A stretch of DNA of 64,000 bases from positions 7,676,638-7,740,637 of the forward strand of contig NZ_LFJC01000003.1 of assembly GCF_002776695.1 (NCBI RefSeq), read 5' to 3'. The notes beneath the pieces were generated by a model, which saw only the letters and a program-made list of their open reading frames with translations, was not told the DNA's origin and made no database searches. Position numbers and translations under genes: made by a program. This document shows, one piece after another, positions 53,061-62,474 of this stretch. Source of the stretch: Bradyrhizobium nitroreducens. Lineage in GTDB: Bacteria; Pseudomonadota; Alphaproteobacteria; Rhizobiales; Xanthobacteraceae. How positions within the stretch are numbered: the stretch's first letter is position 1; every line of letters starts with the position of its first letter.

Positions 53061-54758
53061 GTGCATGACTTCATTATCGTGGGCGGCGGCTCGGCGGGGT
53101 CCGTGCTGGCCCACCGGCTCTCCGCCAAGAGCGCCAACAAGGTCCTGCTGTGCGAAGCCGGTCAGGACACGCCTCCCGGCAACGAGCCGGCCGAGATCAG
53201 GGACAGCTATCCGGGCACTGCCTATTTCGATCCGCGCTTCCACTGGACCGAGCTCAAGGTCACGACGCAGGTCGTCAGCCACAACAATCCGAACGAATCC
53301 CGTCCGCCGTTGCGCAAATACGAGCAGGCGCGCGTGCTCGGCGGGGGATCTTCGATCAACGGCCAGATGGCCAATCGCGGCGCGCCGACCGATTACGACG
53401 AATGGGACGCGCGCGGCGCCGAGGGATGGACGTGGAATGACGTGCTGCCCTTTTTCAAGAAGGTCGAGCGCGACCTCGATTTCGACGGCCCCTACCACGG
53501 CAAGGACGGCAAGATCCCGGTCCGCCGCATCCCGCGCGAGCACTGGACCAAGCACTCGCAGGCGTTCGCCGAGGCCTTCCAGCAGGCCGGCCATCAATTC
53601 CTGCCTGACCAGAACGGCGAGTTCGTCGACGGCTTCTTCCCGGTGACGCATTCGAACCAGGCCGAGCAGCGCGTCTCCGCCGCGATGGGCTATCTCGATC
53701 GCGACACCCGCAAGCGCGCCAATCTCACCATCTCCACCAACACGCAGGTGCGCGAGCTGCTGTTCGAAGGCACGCAGTGCGTCGGTGTGAAGGCGATCGT
53801 CGACGGGCGCGAGCAGGAATTCCGCGGCCGCGAGATCATCCTCTCCAGCGGCGCGATCCACTCACCGGCGCATCTCTTGCGTGCCGGCATCGGCCCGGTT
53901 GGCCACCTCAAGGACCTGGGAATTCCCGTGCTGATGGGATTACCGGGCGTGGGCCAGCGTCTGATGGATCATCCCTCGATCTCGCTGTCGTCCTTCGTCC
54001 GCCGCGGCGCGCGCATGAACGAGCACACCAGGCGCCACATGCAGCTGGGCCTGCGTTATTCGTCGGGACTTGCGGGCGTGCCGAAGGGCGACATGTTCGT
54101 CGTCCTGCTCTCGAAATCGGCCTGGCATGCGGTCGGCGAGCAGATCGGTTCGCTCCTGACCTTCGTCAACAAGACCTATTCGGAGACCGGACAGGTCAAG
54201 CTGGCCTCGCGCGATCCGTCCGCGGAGCCGATCGTCGAGTTCAATCTCCTGTCAGACCGGCGCGATCTCGATCGCCTGATGAGCGGCTTCCGCAAGATGG
54301 CGGCCATTCAGATGAGCGACATCGTGAAGCAGGTGACGGACAAGCCGTTCCCGGCCGCCTACACCGACAAGGTCCGCAAGATCGGCGTCGTCAACACCAG
54401 GAACAAGATCCTGACCAGGATCGCGGCGACGCTGATGGACGGACCGGCGGCGCTGCGCCACTACATGATCGACAATTTCGTGGTGGAGGGCTTCACCTTC
54501 GATCAGGTGATGAACGACGACGAGGCGCTGGAAGCTTTCGTGCGCAAGGCGACCATCGGCGTCTGGCACGCCTCCTGCTCATGCCGCATGGGCCGGGCCG
54601 ACGATCCGATGGCGGTGGTCGACAATCAGGGCCGCGTCAGGGGTATCCAGGGCCTGCGCGTCGTCGACGCCTCGATTTTCCCGGTGGTGCCGTGCGCCAA
54701 CACCAATTTCCCGGTGCTGATGTCGGCCGAGAAGATCGCGGCTGCGATCATGCAGTAG
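53061..54758 (+). CDS. GMC-family FAD oxidoreductase
   Basis: A 565-residue glucose-methanol-choline oxidoreductase. The FAD motif GGGSAGSVLAHRLS starts at residue 7, GMC signature 1 is GGGSSINGQMANRG, signature 2 is SSGAIHSPAHLLRAG, and the active-site His lies in GVWHASCSCRMG. It oxidises an alcohol. The start is GTG 53061 behind AGGA. It follows the large repeat at 52843-52980 and may share transcription with the carboxyltransferase gene. Substrate unknown. Confidence 0.93.
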   Translation: MHDFIIVGGGSAGSVLAHRLSAKSANKVLLCEAGQDTPPGNEPAEIRDSYPGTAYFDPRFHWTELKVTTQVVSHNNPNESRPPLRKYEQARVLGGGSSINGQMANRGAPTDYDEWDARGAEGWTWNDVLPFFKKVERDLDFDGPYHGKDGKIPVRRIPREHWTKHSQAFAEAFQQAGHQFLPDQNGEFVDGFFPVTHSNQAEQRVSAAMGYLDRDTRKRANLTISTNTQVRELLFEGTQCVGVKAIVDGREQEFRGREIILSSGAIHSPAHLLRAGIGPVGHLKDLGIPVLMGLPGVGQRLMDHPSISLSSFVRRGARMNEHTRRHMQLGLRYSSGLAGVPKGDMFVVLLSKSAWHAVGEQIGSLLTFVNKTYSETGQVKLASRDPSAEPIVEFNLLSDRRDLDRLMSGFRKMAAIQMSDIVKQVTDKPFPAAYTDKVRKIGVVNTRNKILTRIAATLMDGPAALRHYMIDNFVVEGFTFDQVMNDDEALEAFVRKATIGVWHASCSCRMGRADDPMAVVDNQGRVRGIQGLRVVDASIFPVVPCANTNFPVLMSAEKIAAAIMQ

Positions 54759-55088
54759 GGGATGGCGTATGATGCCAATTCGGGCGGCAGCGCGACGCGC
54801 ATTCACGCGTGCTCTCTGCGCGGCTGTGCCGTGGTCAATCCGCGCGGCTGAGAAACAGTGAGGGTGCCCCGCTCCGTCGCAGCCGGAGCACCTTGGCGCG
54901 ATTTGCGGGCCGAGTGCGCGCCGGGCATTCTTTTCCCGCGTGTATCGCTCTTCTCTGTTTTGTTTCACTTGTTGTAGTGGCGACCGAACGGCCGACCTGC
55001 GACGTTAAACCCGCGTTGATGCGACCTGGATCCCGCAGTCCGCGGGGACCCGCGTCTTCCGTGGAGCTGGACGTTGAGGACGATCGTC
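54759..55088. other. Intergenic region before the secretin gene
   Basis: This 330-base gap holds no gene I can support. A short stem GCTCC-N9-GGAGC lies near 54870-54890 and could help end the GMC transcript. A rightward frame through it overlaps the secretin gene almost entirely and looks like a shadow. Confidence 0.5.
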
Positions 55089-56540
55089 ATGCATGGCAGA
55101 GCCGGATCATTGTCGCGCGCATTCAGGCGCATGCTGCCGTTGCTCATCCTTCTGGCTGCGGTGTCTTGTCCATTGCCTTCGGGCGTGGAGGCCGCCGACC
55201 GCCGTATCTCGAGACAGCAGGATGCGGCCGGCCAGTCCGATGGGCAGTTCGTGTCGCTCGGCGTCGGCAAATCCTTCGTGCTCGACCTTCCGCGCGATGT
55301 GAAGGACGTGCTGGTCGCGGACCCCAAGATCGCCAACGTCGTGCTGCGATCGGCGCAGCGCGCCTACGTCATCGGCGCGGCGGTCGGGCAGACCAGCGTG
55401 GTGTTCTTCGACGATACCGGCCAGTCGATCAGGGCCTATGACATCGCCGTCAAGCGTGACCTGAACGGTGTTCGCGCCGCGTTGAAACAGGCGCTTCCCG
55501 CCGCCAACGTCCAGATCGACGGCGTCGGCGACGGCGTCATCCTGACCGGTACCGCCGCGACGCCCCTGGAGGCCCAGCAGGCCAGCGACATCGCCGCGCG
55601 CCTCACGGGCGGCGCCGACAAGGTCGTCAACTCGATCACGGTTCGCGGCCGTGACCAGGTGATGCTGAAGGTGACGGTCGCTGAGGTCTCCCGCCAGATC
55701 ATCAAGCAGCTGGGCGTCGATCTCAGCACGAGTCTCAGCTCTGGCACCTCGGTGGTCAACTTGACCAATGCGAACCCGTTCACGGCATATGGCAAGAATC
55801 TCGTCGACGGCAACAATGTCTCCCTTTCGGCGGGTGGAACGACCGCGACGCTGAGGGCGATGGAGAATGCGGGGGTGGTGCGCACCCTGGCGGAGCCGAC
55901 GCTGACGACGATCTCGGGAGAGGCGGCGACCTTTATTTCCGGCGGCGAATTTCCGGTTCCCGCGGGTTATTCCTGCGATCCGACCACCCATGTGTGCACC
56001 ACGCAGATCAGCTTCAAGAAGTTCGGGATGTCGCTCAGCTTCACGCCGGTCGTGCTCGCGGAGGGCCGCATCAGCCTGCATTTGATGACCGAGGTGTCAG
56101 ACCTCTCGAACGAGAATTCGATCACTCTGTCCCAGGCCGTGAGCGACAGCACGACCAACTCGCTGACCGTGCCGTCGATCAAGACGCGCCGGGCCGAGAG
56201 CACGCTCGAAATTCCCTCCGGCGGCTCCATGGCCATCGCGGGCCTGATTCAGGACCAGACCAAGCGGGCGGTGAACGGCTTGCCCGGGCTCATGCAGGTG
56301 CCGCTGCTGGGCGCGCTCTTCCGCAGCCAGGATTTCGTCAACAATCAGACCGAGCTCGTCGTTCTCGTGACGCCGTACCTGGTCCGCGCCGTGAGCCCGA
56401 GAGAGTTGTCGCGGCCGGACGACGGCTTCGCCGCCTCGAGCGACCCGCAATCCGCTCTCATCGGCAACATCAACCGAATCTACGGCGGAACCAGGCCGAC
56501 GGGAGGCCGCCGCGGCGATATCGGCTTTATCACCGACTGA
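55089..56540 (+). CDS. cpaC: CpaC/RcpA-type secretin of Tad (Flp) pilus
   Basis: A 483-residue type II/III secretion secretin. After a signal peptide (ending near GVEAAD) come the pilus N domain (FVLDLPRDVKDVLVADPKIANVVL), a BON-like domain (residues about 105-175) and the secretin domain (ISGEAATFISGGEFPVPAG; LPGLMQVPLLGALFRSQDF). CpaC forms the outer-membrane channel for Flp pili. GAGGA supports ATG 55089; a TTG at 55074 is possible. No cpaA, cpaB, cpaE or cpaF genes adjoin, though TadG/TadE genes lie at 59590-62241. Confidence 0.9.
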   Translation: MHGRAGSLSRAFRRMLPLLILLAAVSCPLPSGVEAADRRISRQQDAAGQSDGQFVSLGVGKSFVLDLPRDVKDVLVADPKIANVVLRSAQRAYVIGAAVGQTSVVFFDDTGQSIRAYDIAVKRDLNGVRAALKQALPAANVQIDGVGDGVILTGTAATPLEAQQASDIAARLTGGADKVVNSITVRGRDQVMLKVTVAEVSRQIIKQLGVDLSTSLSSGTSVVNLTNANPFTAYGKNLVDGNNVSLSAGGTTATLRAMENAGVVRTLAEPTLTTISGEAATFISGGEFPVPAGYSCDPTTHVCTTQISFKKFGMSLSFTPVVLAEGRISLHLMTEVSDLSNENSITLSQAVSDSTTNSLTVPSIKTRRAESTLEIPSGGSMAIAGLIQDQTKRAVNGLPGLMQVPLLGALFRSQDFVNNQTELVVLVTPYLVRAVSPRELSRPDDGFAASSDPQSALIGNINRIYGGTRPTGGRRGDIGFITD

Positions 56541-56618
56541 CGTGCTGGCCGGCAACGTTCAGGCAATCCCGCAACATCTGTAAACATCTTCGTCAACCTC
56601 CCGCGGCCATCGGGACCG

Positions 56619-56984
56619 ATGAAGCCGTCGGACGGCCCGCGTGAAAAGGTCCGCTGCAAGGTGGCTTACAACGTCACGAAGCCCGGACGATCCCTGACGC
56701 TCGACCTGCGCTGCGCCAGCGATGCGTACAAGACGGTGCTGTTGGCCAACATCGAGCAGAGCGGGAGGGAGCTGTCAGGCGACTGGTTCGAGAGCGAGTA
56801 TCGGCAGGGCGGCAAGGTCTATGGCACCAATAAGGATGGTCTGATCGAGGCGCGCATCGAGGGCAACACCGTCGCTGCGCTGGTGACGATCCAGACCAAA
56901 AGCAACCATCAATCCTTCCTGATGGAAGCGTCGGGCTCGTGGATGTCGGAGGTGGCGATCGAATTGAACGAGGACGCCAGGTGA
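56619..56984 (+). CDS. Hypothetical protein, probably lacking its N terminus
   Basis: A 121-residue frame with a beta-rich pattern (VRCKVAYNVTKPGRSLTLDL, SGDWFESEYRQGG). It resembles the core of small exported Bradyrhizobium proteins that usually have a signal peptide and a W-x-G segment ahead; neither is present, and no ribosome site precedes the ATG. The frame is open back to the secretin stop but without other start codons. Degraded gene or unusual short form; function unknown. Confidence 0.55.
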   Translation: MKPSDGPREKVRCKVAYNVTKPGRSLTLDLRCASDAYKTVLLANIEQSGRELSGDWFESEYRQGGKVYGTNKDGLIEARIEGNTVAALVTIQTKSNHQSFLMEASGSWMSEVAIELNEDAR

Positions 56985-57109
56985 CGTCGACCCATGCGGG
57001 CTCTCCCCGATTTGTAACAGTCGATTGCCGGACGGGCGGAAGCCACACTGTCGCCGCCGGCGGCTGGTTGCTCAGTCCGCATGCAAGCTCCCATCTCCGG
57101 TTCACTCCT

Positions 57110-57628
57110 ATGACTACCGCATTCCGCGCCGCGAGCTGTTTTCTCGTCGTCGTATTCTCCCTCGTTTTCGTCTCTGGTGTTCACGCGCAAATGCCTCCAG
57201 GAGGTCCGGCGCAGGGAGGCGCAACGCCGCCGCGCGTCGATCCGCTGCCGGACGGCCCGCTGATCTGGGACTACGACCGCGACGGCACCTACACCTGCGA
57301 TGAATGGAAGCGCTACATGGAGCAGCTGTTCCGGTTTGCCGACCAGAACCGGAATGGCTTTCTCAGCGCATCGGAATTCCCCGCTATCCGTCGCGCCGAG
57401 CGGACCTTCGCCCAGGCAGAGCTTGGATATTTCGACGACGACCACGACGGCAAAGTCAGCCGCTCCGAGTTCGTGGACAAGCCGAGCCGCTTCATCGGCC
57501 AGTACGACAAGAACGCCGACTGCAAGGTTACGGCCGCCGAGCTGAAGGGCGGCACATCGTCGCCTTCGCCGGGGCCGGGTGGTCCGGGCGGCCGGGGAGG
57601 CGCCGGAGGTTTCGGCGCGAAGTTCTAG
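57110..57628 (+). CDS. Exported EF-hand calcium-binding protein
   Basis: A 172-residue protein with a signal peptide (residues 1-26, ending VHAQ) and four EF-hand-like loops: DYDRDGTYTCDE, DQNRNGFLSASE, DDDHDGKVSRSE and DKNADCKVTAAE. The fourth has Cys at the usual Gly position 6. A Gly/Pro-rich tail (residues about 150-170) ends it. It likely binds calcium in the periplasm or outside. ATG 57110 is the start that exposes the signal peptide. One base separates it from the convergent FAD dehydrogenase gene. Confidence 0.88.
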   Translation: MTTAFRAASCFLVVVFSLVFVSGVHAQMPPGGPAQGGATPPRVDPLPDGPLIWDYDRDGTYTCDEWKRYMEQLFRFADQNRNGFLSASEFPAIRRAERTFAQAELGYFDDDHDGKVSRSEFVDKPSRFIGQYDKNADCKVTAAELKGGTSSPSPGPGGPGGRGGAGGFGAKF

Positions 57629-57629
57629 C

Positions 57630-59105
57630 TCACAGCCGCAGCACCTTGCCGGGATTCATGATGTTCTGCGGATCGAGCGCGCGCTTGATGGTTCGCATGA
57701 CGTCGAGCTCGATCTTCGAGCGGTAGTGGCTGAGCTCGTCGAGCTTGTCGATGCCGATGCCGTGCTCCGCCGAGATCGAGCCGTCCATGGAGGTGATGAG
57801 ATCGTTCACCGCCCGCGTGATGGCGGTCTTGTATTGGGTCAGCGTCTGCTGATCCATGCCCACCGGCGCCATGAACGAAAAGTGCAGATTGCCGTCGCCG
57901 ATATGCCCGAGAGGATAGGGCCGGACGGACGGGAGAATGTCGCGCACGGCCTTGAGGCCGAGGTCGATGAACTCCGGAATCCTGGAGATGGCCACCGAGA
58001 CGTCGTAGCTGAGCCCCGGCCCCTCGGCGCGCGAGGCTTCGGCAACGCTTTCCCGGATGTGCCACATGTTGCGCGATTGATTTCCGGTCTGGGCGATCAC
58101 CGCGTCGAGCACGCGTCCGGCCTCGAGTTGATCGCCGAGAAACTGCTCCATCTTCTCTGCGATGCCCACGGCCCCGTCCTGGCGTGCCCGCGAGGACGAC
58201 CATTCCAGCAGGAGGTACCATGGCGTGTCCGCCTTGAGCGGATCCTGCGTGCCGGGAATGTGGCGGAGCACCATGTCGACGGCAGCGCGGCTCATCAGCT
58301 CGCAGGAGCCGACATTGTCCTCGGATGCGCTATGGGCGTCCGACAGGATCTCCAGCGCTGCGCGCGGATCCCGGATCGCAAGCCACGCCGTGCAGACGTC
58401 CCTGGGAGCCGGCCATAGCTTGAGCACCGCCTTGGTGATGATGCCGAGCGTTCCTTCGGCACCCATGAAGAGGTGCTTGAGGTCGTAGCCGGTATTGTCC
58501 TTCTTGAGCGCGCGCAGACCGTCCCAGACATCGCCATTCGGCAGAACGACTTCGAGTCCCAGGACGAGATTGCGGGCATTGCCATAGCGGAGCACCTGCA
58601 CGCCGCCGGCGTTGGTCGACAGATTGCCGCCGATCATGCACGAGCCCTGCGCGCCGAGGCTGAGAGGCAGGAACCTGTCGTGCCTGCTTGCCGTCTCCTG
58701 CAGAGACTGCAGCACGCAGCCGGCCTCGACCGTCATGGTGTAGCCGGTGGCATCGATATCCAGCACGCGGTTCATGCGGCCCAAGGACAAGACGATGCCC
58801 GTGTGCGTGGGCCAGGGCGTGGCGCCGCCCATCAGGCCGGTGTTGCCACCCTGCGGCACGATCGCGACCCCATGCTCGTGGCAGAGCCTGACCACCTTGG
58901 CGACTTCCTCGGTGCTGCCGGGGCGAACGACGGCTCCGGCCCGTCCAACCAGCAATCCGCGCCAGTCCGTCACGAACGGCTGCTTGCCGTGCTCGTCCTC
59001 GATGAAACCTTTCTCGCCGACGATCGCGCGCAGCGAATCGCGCATGTGGGCGGTGAGCGGAGCTGTTGGAATGATGGATTCGGACGACGGACCGGCAGCC
59101 GGCAT
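57630..59105 (-). CDS. FAD-binding oxidoreductase, GlcD/D-lactate dehydrogenase type
   Basis: A 491-residue paralogue of the enzyme at 1959. The FAD domain shows IVPQGGNTGLMGGATP and GSCMIGGNLSTNAGG, and the C-terminal domain shows PLGHIGDGNLHFSF, ISAEHGIGI and IMNPGKVL. It oxidises a D-2-hydroxy acid. AGGGG upstream supports ATG 59105 (MPAAGPSSES) over in-frame upstream codons. It stands alone between Tad-type genes, so it may be an insertion into an older pilus cluster or simply a neighbour. Confidence 0.9.
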   Translation of the reverse strand: MPAAGPSSESIIPTAPLTAHMRDSLRAIVGEKGFIEDEHGKQPFVTDWRGLLVGRAGAVVRPGSTEEVAKVVRLCHEHGVAIVPQGGNTGLMGGATPWPTHTGIVLSLGRMNRVLDIDATGYTMTVEAGCVLQSLQETASRHDRFLPLSLGAQGSCMIGGNLSTNAGGVQVLRYGNARNLVLGLEVVLPNGDVWDGLRALKKDNTGYDLKHLFMGAEGTLGIITKAVLKLWPAPRDVCTAWLAIRDPRAALEILSDAHSASEDNVGSCELMSRAAVDMVLRHIPGTQDPLKADTPWYLLLEWSSSRARQDGAVGIAEKMEQFLGDQLEAGRVLDAVIAQTGNQSRNMWHIRESVAEASRAEGPGLSYDVSVAISRIPEFIDLGLKAVRDILPSVRPYPLGHIGDGNLHFSFMAPVGMDQQTLTQYKTAITRAVNDLITSMDGSISAEHGIGIDKLDELSHYRSKIELDVMRTIKRALDPQNIMNPGKVLRL

Positions 59106-59589
59106 TTGTTTCCCCTGGCGCATCTTGGTGTGCACTGCGCACGTCATGTGCGTCAGGGCATTGTCCACGTTTGCGCGGCGAAGTCTAACGGCAATATGTC
59201 TCTCATCCGCAGAGCAAGGCGGGCAGGGCGGTTTGCGCCGGGCACCGTGCGCGGCAGCGTTTTCGGATGCCTGTTCGAGCCGCGCGCACGAAGCGCCTCA
59301 CGGCCCTCCGCCGGCACGCGCAAATTGTGGCTCATCCGGAAATCTACGGGTGTTTGCTGGGGTTTAGCGCCAATCGCTGCGATTGCATTTAAGCGACATT
59401 AATGATGCCTTCTCGATATGAGACATCTCGATCCGCTTCGGCCGTGGTTTGCGAATTGGCCGTAAGCGTTGATTAAGAGAGCCATCGACATAGTCCGCCC
59501 GTGATGGGGGAGCGCCGGGATCGAAACCCGACGATCTCTTCCGTCGATTTCACAGGGAAAGGACCGCTGCCGCAACGACGGCAGCCAGG
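59106..59589. other. Intergenic region with a palindrome
   Basis: This 484-base gap between divergent genes holds a perfect 15-base palindrome (59371-59385) and AT-richer sequence at 59390-59480 suitable for a promoter of the Tad-type genes. I see no gene in it. A T-arm-like sequence at 59512-59535 is not part of a tRNA. Confidence 0.5.
59371..59385. promoter_or_regulatory. 15-bp perfect palindrome upstream of the TadG gene
   Basis: CAATCGC-T-GCGATTG is a perfect odd palindrome about 200 bases upstream of the TadG start and 266 bases upstream of the divergent FAD dehydrogenase. It is the only strong dyad in the gap and could be an operator for either gene. Confidence 0.45.
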
Positions 59590-61020
59590 ATGAACCTCAT
59601 GCTCCGCCGCGCAATGCTCTGTTTTGCGACAGACCGGAAGGCCAACGTCGCCATCATCTTCGCGCTGACGATGGTTCCTATCATCTTTCTCCTGGGCATG
59701 ACGCTCGACTACACGCAGGCCCTGCGCAAGCGCGAGCAGTTGAACGCAGCCGCCGACGCGGCCGCGATCGCAGCCGTGCGGCCGGCGATGCTGACGCAAA
59801 CCACCAAGTCCGTCATCGAGGCGACGGCGACGGCCGTCTTTGCCGCCAAGGCCAATCTGCCCGGGCTCGCGGCCGTGCCGACGCCGACGGTCACGGTCAC
59901 GGATGTCGGCCTCGCGCGGACCATCACGGTGTCCTACGTGGCGCAGTCCGTGAACAGTTTCCCCGGCGTCCTCGGCAAGCAGACCTGGCAGGTGTCCGGT
60001 TCGTCGACGGCGAAGGCGTCGAGCGCACCCAACATGAACTTCTACCTGCTGCTGGACGATTCCCCGTCGATGGCGCTGGCGGCGACCCAGAGCGACATCG
60101 ACAACATGGTTCTCGCCACGAAGAACCAGCCCACCTACGCGAAGAATTGCGCGTTCGCCTGCCATGAGGCGCATCCCAACAACGCAGCCCCCAGCTCGAC
60201 GAACAAGGACAATCTCACGGTCGCGCGTGCGAACAACATCACGCTGCGGATCGATCTCGTGACCAATGCCGTCAAGCAATTGATGGTCGGACCCTGGACC
60301 TGCCCGCAGTCGGGCACTTCGGGCGGCGTCATGCAGTGCATGTCGGCGCTCAACAACACGACCTACCAGGCTGCCATCTATACCTTCGACTACGCCCTGA
60401 ACACGATCCAGACGCTGACCACCCCGACCACCGCCGGCACGAAGATCGGCAACATTCAGCTGCTGACGGTCGATCACCAGAACTGCCCCGTTCTCAACGG
60501 CTCGGGCGGCTGCATCTATACCACCGACTACGGCACCGATATCTCGAAGGGGCTGACGGACCTCAACGCCGCCATGCCCAATCCCGGCGACGGCAGCGCG
60601 ACCGGAACGCCCCAGGAAGTGGTCTTCCTCGTCACCGACGGCGTCGAGGACAAGCTCATCCCGAAGTCGGGGGGCAGCTGCGACCCCAACGCCACCTATC
60701 CGCTTCCGTCCGCCAACAGCACGACCGCGCGATGCCAGCAACCGCTCAACACGGCGATATGCGACACCATCAAGAGCCGGAACATCCGTATCGCGATCCT
60801 CTACACCGAGTATCTGCAACTGCCGAGCGATGGCTGGTACACCAGCCGTATCGCGCAGTTCAACAATCCGACCTCGTCGACGGGCACGATCGCGCAACGG
60901 CTGCAATCCTGTGCCTCACCGGGCCTGTACGCAAACGTCCAGAATGGCGGCGACATTTCCAAGGCGCTGACTGACCTGTTCATCAAGGTCGCGTCCAGCA
61001 CGGCCAGCCTCGTGCAGTAG
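59590..61020 (+). CDS. TadG-like pilus assembly protein with VWA domain
   Basis: A 476-residue protein. An N-terminal Tad helix (KANVAIIFALTMVPIIFLLG) precedes an Ala-rich pseudopilin-like stretch (AADAAAIAAVRPA). A von Willebrand factor A domain follows with an intact MIDAS DxSxS motif in LLLDDSPSMAL, and eight or more cysteines in the middle suggest periplasmic disulfides. TadG is a minor pseudopilin-like component of Tad pilus systems. It leads a three-gene unit with two TadE-like genes. Confidence 0.9.
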   Translation: MNLMLRRAMLCFATDRKANVAIIFALTMVPIIFLLGMTLDYTQALRKREQLNAAADAAAIAAVRPAMLTQTTKSVIEATATAVFAAKANLPGLAAVPTPTVTVTDVGLARTITVSYVAQSVNSFPGVLGKQTWQVSGSSTAKASSAPNMNFYLLLDDSPSMALAATQSDIDNMVLATKNQPTYAKNCAFACHEAHPNNAAPSSTNKDNLTVARANNITLRIDLVTNAVKQLMVGPWTCPQSGTSGGVMQCMSALNNTTYQAAIYTFDYALNTIQTLTTPTTAGTKIGNIQLLTVDHQNCPVLNGSGGCIYTTDYGTDISKGLTDLNAAMPNPGDGSATGTPQEVVFLVTDGVEDKLIPKSGGSCDPNATYPLPSANSTTARCQQPLNTAICDTIKSRNIRIAILYTEYLQLPSDGWYTSRIAQFNNPTSSTGTIAQRLQSCASPGLYANVQNGGDISKALTDLFIKVASSTASLVQ

Positions 61021-61030
61021 GGAAGGGGCC

Positions 61031-61588
61031 ATGTTCGGATCCGCCTCGACAATGAGGAGACGCCGCAATCGCTGCGCCGCTTTCGCGCGGGACAGGAAGG
61101 GTGCCACGGCCGTCGAGTTCGCGCTCGTCGCAGCGCCGTTCCTCGCGCTCGTCATCGCGCTCATTCAGACGTTTCTGGTCTTCTTCGCCCAGCAGATGCT
61201 GGAATCCGTCGTGCAGCAGTCGGCGCGCCTCGTCATGACTGGACAGGTTCAGTCCGCGCAGATGACGAAGGACGTGTTCAAGCAGAAGGTCTGCGATCAG
61301 ATCGTGATCCTGTTCAAGTGCAGCGGCCTGATGGTCGACATGCAGGTGGCAACCTCGTGGACATCGGCGAACACGGCGATGCCCACATTGACCTTCGATG
61401 CCTCGGGCAACGTCACCAATACGTGGCAGTACAACCCCGGCAATGCCGGCGACATCGTCGTTCTCCGCGTCATGTACGTGTGGCCCGTCGTGCTCGGGCC
61501 GCTCGGTTTCAACCTGTCCAACCTCGGCAACGGCAACCGGCTGGTCATGTCGTCCGCCGCGTTCCAGAACGAGCCAGGAGCCAACTGA
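61031..61588 (+). CDS. TadE-family pilus assembly protein
   Basis: A 185-residue minor pseudopilin. The N-terminal TadE motif (RKGATAVEFALVAAPFLALVIAL) has the glutamate five residues into the hydrophobic stretch, used for prepilin peptidase-type processing. A cysteine pair (residues about 86 and 95) may form a disulfide. It starts ten bases after the TadG stop and ends in a TGATG overlap with the next TadE-like gene. Confidence 0.88.
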   Translation: MFGSASTMRRRRNRCAAFARDRKGATAVEFALVAAPFLALVIALIQTFLVFFAQQMLESVVQQSARLVMTGQVQSAQMTKDVFKQKVCDQIVILFKCSGLMVDMQVATSWTSANTAMPTLTFDASGNVTNTWQYNPGNAGDIVVLRVMYVWPVVLGPLGFNLSNLGNGNRLVMSSAAFQNEPGAN

Positions 61589-62241
61589 TGATCTCCGCCC
61601 TGACATCCCGCGCTCGGCACCTCTTGACCGATGTCCGCGCCGTTGCCGCGACGGAGTTCGCCATCGTGACGCCGTTCATGCTGGTGCTCTATATCGGCGG
61701 CGTCGAGCTCGGCAACGGGCTCGCCATGAACGTCAAGGTCAGCGCCACCGCTCACAGCGTCGCCGACATGATCACGCAGAACACGCAGGTCAGCGCGACG
61801 CAGATGACCGGCATCCTTGCGGCTGCGGGTGCCATCATGGCGCCATATCCCATCAAGAATGGCAGCGCCTCCTTGATGACGATCACGGTCTCGGAAGTCT
61901 CGACCGACAGCAGCGGCAAAGCGACGGTGCAGTGGAGTGCGTCGACCAACGCGTCGTCGGCGAGGACTGTCGGTCAGCAGATGACGTTGTCGTCCTTTAC
62001 CGCGCCGGGCGGAACCACCAACGCCAACATCTCCCTCATCCTGAGCGAAGTCTCCTACGACTATACGCCCAACCTCGGCTTCACCATCGCGGGCACCGTC
62101 AAGCTGTCGGACAGCTATTATCTGTTCCCGCGCTGCTCGACCAACGGCCCGGGCGGCTCCTCGAGTTCTCCCTATTACGACATCAAATATCCGGCGGCCA
62201 CCTGCACCTGCGTGCAGCATTTGCAGCAGAAGACCTGCTGA
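61588..62241 (+). CDS. TadE-like pilus assembly protein
   Basis: A 217-residue TadE-type protein with the N-terminal motif VAATEFAIVTPFMLVLYIGG and a mainly beta periplasmic part ending in a Cys-rich tail (YPAATCTCVQHLQQKTC). ATG 61588 overlaps the previous TGA (TGATG), indicating coupled translation. With the TadG and TadE genes before it this forms the TadE/TadF/TadG-like set of a Tad pilus. Confidence 0.85.
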   Translation: MISALTSRARHLLTDVRAVAATEFAIVTPFMLVLYIGGVELGNGLAMNVKVSATAHSVADMITQNTQVSATQMTGILAAAGAIMAPYPIKNGSASLMTITVSEVSTDSSGKATVQWSASTNASSARTVGQQMTLSSFTAPGGTTNANISLILSEVSYDYTPNLGFTIAGTVKLSDSYYLFPRCSTNGPGGSSSSPYYDIKYPAATCTCVQHLQQKTC

Positions 62242-62474
62242 TCTCGCGAAAGCGAGCCTGATCGAACGGGATGCCGCCGAGTTGCCGCGTCCGACGCGCC
62301 GAGAGAAGTTCATCTCGCTAGCGCGGCACGCCTGCAATCGTCTCTGTGCGCATTCCGCGCGCGGCTCGCCGCAGCACCTCGCATTGCTTCACGACATCGG
62401 AGCGGGCCCGCCAGGGCAAGCTCGCGTCTCCGCGCCGGTACGCCGGCGGGCGGGGATCGCGTTCAGCCACGGGG

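Noticed and set aside
54809..55441. Frame of about 210 codons overlapping the start of the secretin gene
   Set aside because: It overlaps the secretin signal peptide and N domain in another frame and has no domain or ribosome site.
59505..59540. T-arm-like sequence (GGGTTTCGATCCC on the minus strand) suggesting a tRNA
   Set aside because: The following bases look like a tRNA 3' half, but no matching 5' acceptor, D arm or anticodon arm is found upstream on that strand.
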